From positions 6,083,501 to 6,147,500 of the forward strand of contig CP114498.1 of NCBI GenBank assembly GCA_027186245.1: DNA of 64,000 nt, given 5' to 3'. The number at the start of each line of letters is the position of its first letter. Within the stretch, counting starts at the first letter, position 1. The notes under the pieces were generated by a model, which was not told the origin of the DNA, made no database searches, and saw only the letters and a program-made list of their open reading frames with translations. The position numbers were made by a program, and so were the translations under genes. Of the stretch, positions 62,621 through 64,000 are shown one piece after another. The DNA is from Coriaria nepalensis. Lineage: Eukaryota > Streptophyta > Magnoliopsida > Cucurbitales > Coriariaceae.

Positions 62621-62829
62621 AAGATCAAACTATCACAAGCTAAATTCATGCAAATCTATGTTACTCGATTTTTTGAAGTCAAGCAAACTTGTTCAATTGA
62701 TTATATTACCAACAAATCCTATAATTAACAAGATTAATTAAATAATAAGATGTCTATCTTAGATATACATCATACAATTAAGTGATTCTCTTTAAGTTTC
62801 TTATAGTCTTGAGAGAGATAGTTAAAGAT

Positions 62830-63600
62830 GATGTTATTCTTGCAATTGTACTATTCTTCGAAGGAAGCCCTCTTCCGAAAGTTGTTACTTCCTACTTATG
62901 TTATTCTCTTACCTAAAAAGGATTAGTCCTATTACTTTTTCAGATTATAATTATACCTATCAGTTTAGTTTGTGCAATTTCACTTTTAAAGCTATCTCTA
63001 AGCTGCTTGTGAACAGGTTGAGTCCTATTCTCGCTAGACTTATTAGATTTGAACATACATGTTTTGTGGAAGCCAGCGACATCTATATGATAACATCCTT
63101 CTTGCATATGAGGTTACAAATTCAATAGACAAAACGAAAGGAGGAGGTAACATAGTTCTTAAGTTAGACATGAAAAAGGCTTATGAAAAACTGCATTGGC
63201 ATTACCTTTGGGCAATTTTAGTGAAATTTGGATTCCATGATCACTTCATTTCTCGTATAATTACTAATTGTTGGTATTCTATTTTGATTATTGGTTCTCC
63301 ATTTTTTTATTAAAAAAATTCTACTAAAGGTGTAAGACAAGATGATCCTTTGTCCCTTTACTTGTTCCTTTTAGTAGCTGAGCCTCTTAGCATGTCACTT
63401 AACACAAGCAGTGAGTTCAAGTGATGTTCCTTTCTTTTTTTTTTCCCTTACCCCGTAGTTGTCCTACTATTTCTCAGCTAGCTTATGCAAATGACATTGT
63501 TATCTTTACCGGTGGAAGTAAAATGTCCATTTCTAATCTTACGGATATTCTACATACTTCTAAGGAAGTATCTAGCCAAGTAATTAAAGTTTTTTTTTTT
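62830..63600 (+). pseudogene. L1-type LINE reverse transcriptase relic
   Basis: A broken frame in the normal order for a plant L1 reverse transcriptase: ISKLLVNRLSPILARLI (about 62995-63045), DNILLAYEV, GGNIVLKLDMKKAYEKLHW (63145-63200, the KLDm.KAYD palm motif), VRQDDPLSLYLFLL (63333-63375, cf. 'lRQGDPlSPyLF'), then HLAYADD-like text changed to QLAYANDIVIFTGGS (63477-63520). The second catalytic Asp of YADD is Asn, so even without the frameshifts and stops it would be inactive. The endonuclease and 3' parts are not seen; the element may be truncated or continue unreadably. Confidence 0.8.
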
Positions 63601-64000
63601 TTTTTTTGGATTCTAAAGTCTTTAATGCAAGAAACATATAATCTCTGGTGTGACTGGTTTCATTTGTAAAAAAAATTGCTCTTAAATATCTAAGTTGTAC
63701 TTTATTTTAAGGACAAAATTAAAAGTAATATGCATATTCAAGCCAATCGAGTTTGATCTGATATGATCATTTATTTATATGAATCAATTTTGATCTATAT
63801 AAGTTATCAAATAAATAAATACTTTATATTTAAATAGGTATTTAGTCTATCATATTAGTTGTCATTATATTGGAAATGATAATGTATACATATTGATTAT
63901 ATATCATATTTGATAGATTCTCAAATCTTAGATATGCATTTGATACCGTGATAGCAATCTTGCTCGGTGAGATCCAAGTAGCTTAATGTCTAAGATCAAA
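63601..64000. other. AT-rich end of the window
   Basis: No recognisable coding or RNA features. Confidence 0.3.

Overview
This is a nuclear DNA window from a flowering plant, almost certainly a eudicot. It is AT-rich, has spliced genes with GT-AG introns, and carries families found only in plants: a FLOWERING-BHLH type transcription factor, a chloroplast class-I phospholipase A1, and an extensin with a Pollen Ole e 1 domain. Between the genes lies a dense background of decayed hAT, Ty3/gypsy, Ty1/copia and LINE elements. The species cannot be told from the sequence alone.

Three intact protein-coding genes can be supported. (1) A six-exon bHLH gene on the minus strand (2825-10169) reconstructs to 364 aa and resembles bHLH122/bHLH130 (FBH3/FBH4). 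(2) A single-exon DAD1-family lipase on the minus strand (17085-18425, 446 aa) is closest, from memory, to Arabidopsis PLA1-Ialpha2. (3) A two-exon gene on the plus strand (56721-60873, 1271 aa) encodes a signal peptide, a long YEYK-SPPPP extensin block, a six-cysteine Pollen Ole e 1 domain split by the intron, and a second extensin block. The three genes have no evident functional link; they are gene islands separated by repeats.

Layout. 1-1.4 kb: relic of a Myb/SANT-like gene. 2.8-10.2 kb: bHLH gene with a retroelement-like segment in intron 2. 11-16.4 kb: fragments of a gypsy protease, a LINE reverse transcriptase and CACTA-like ends. 17.1-18.5 kb: lipase. 18.5-30.5 kb: AT-rich spacer, two polypurine blocks, a decayed gypsy LTR plus gag, and unassigned repeat-like DNA. 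30.6-34.4 kb: a Ty3/gypsy cluster with three LTR copies, gag, zinc knuckle and protease, with most of pol deleted. 38.2-41.6 kb: a complete but dead hAT element with terminal repeats and an 8-bp target duplication. 41.6-43 kb: a LINE tail. 43.3-45.2 kb: a gypsy element with two LTRs but no pol. 45.9-46.4 kb: a copia gag relic. 47-56 kb: AT-rich spacer with microsatellites. 56.2-61.0 kb: the extensin gene with its promoter. 62.6-63.6 kb: another L1 reverse transcriptase relic.

I found no clearly new biological system. The best candidates for a second look are the extensin/Ole e 1/extensin fusion, which naive gene calling would split in two, and the recombinant gypsy LTR array.
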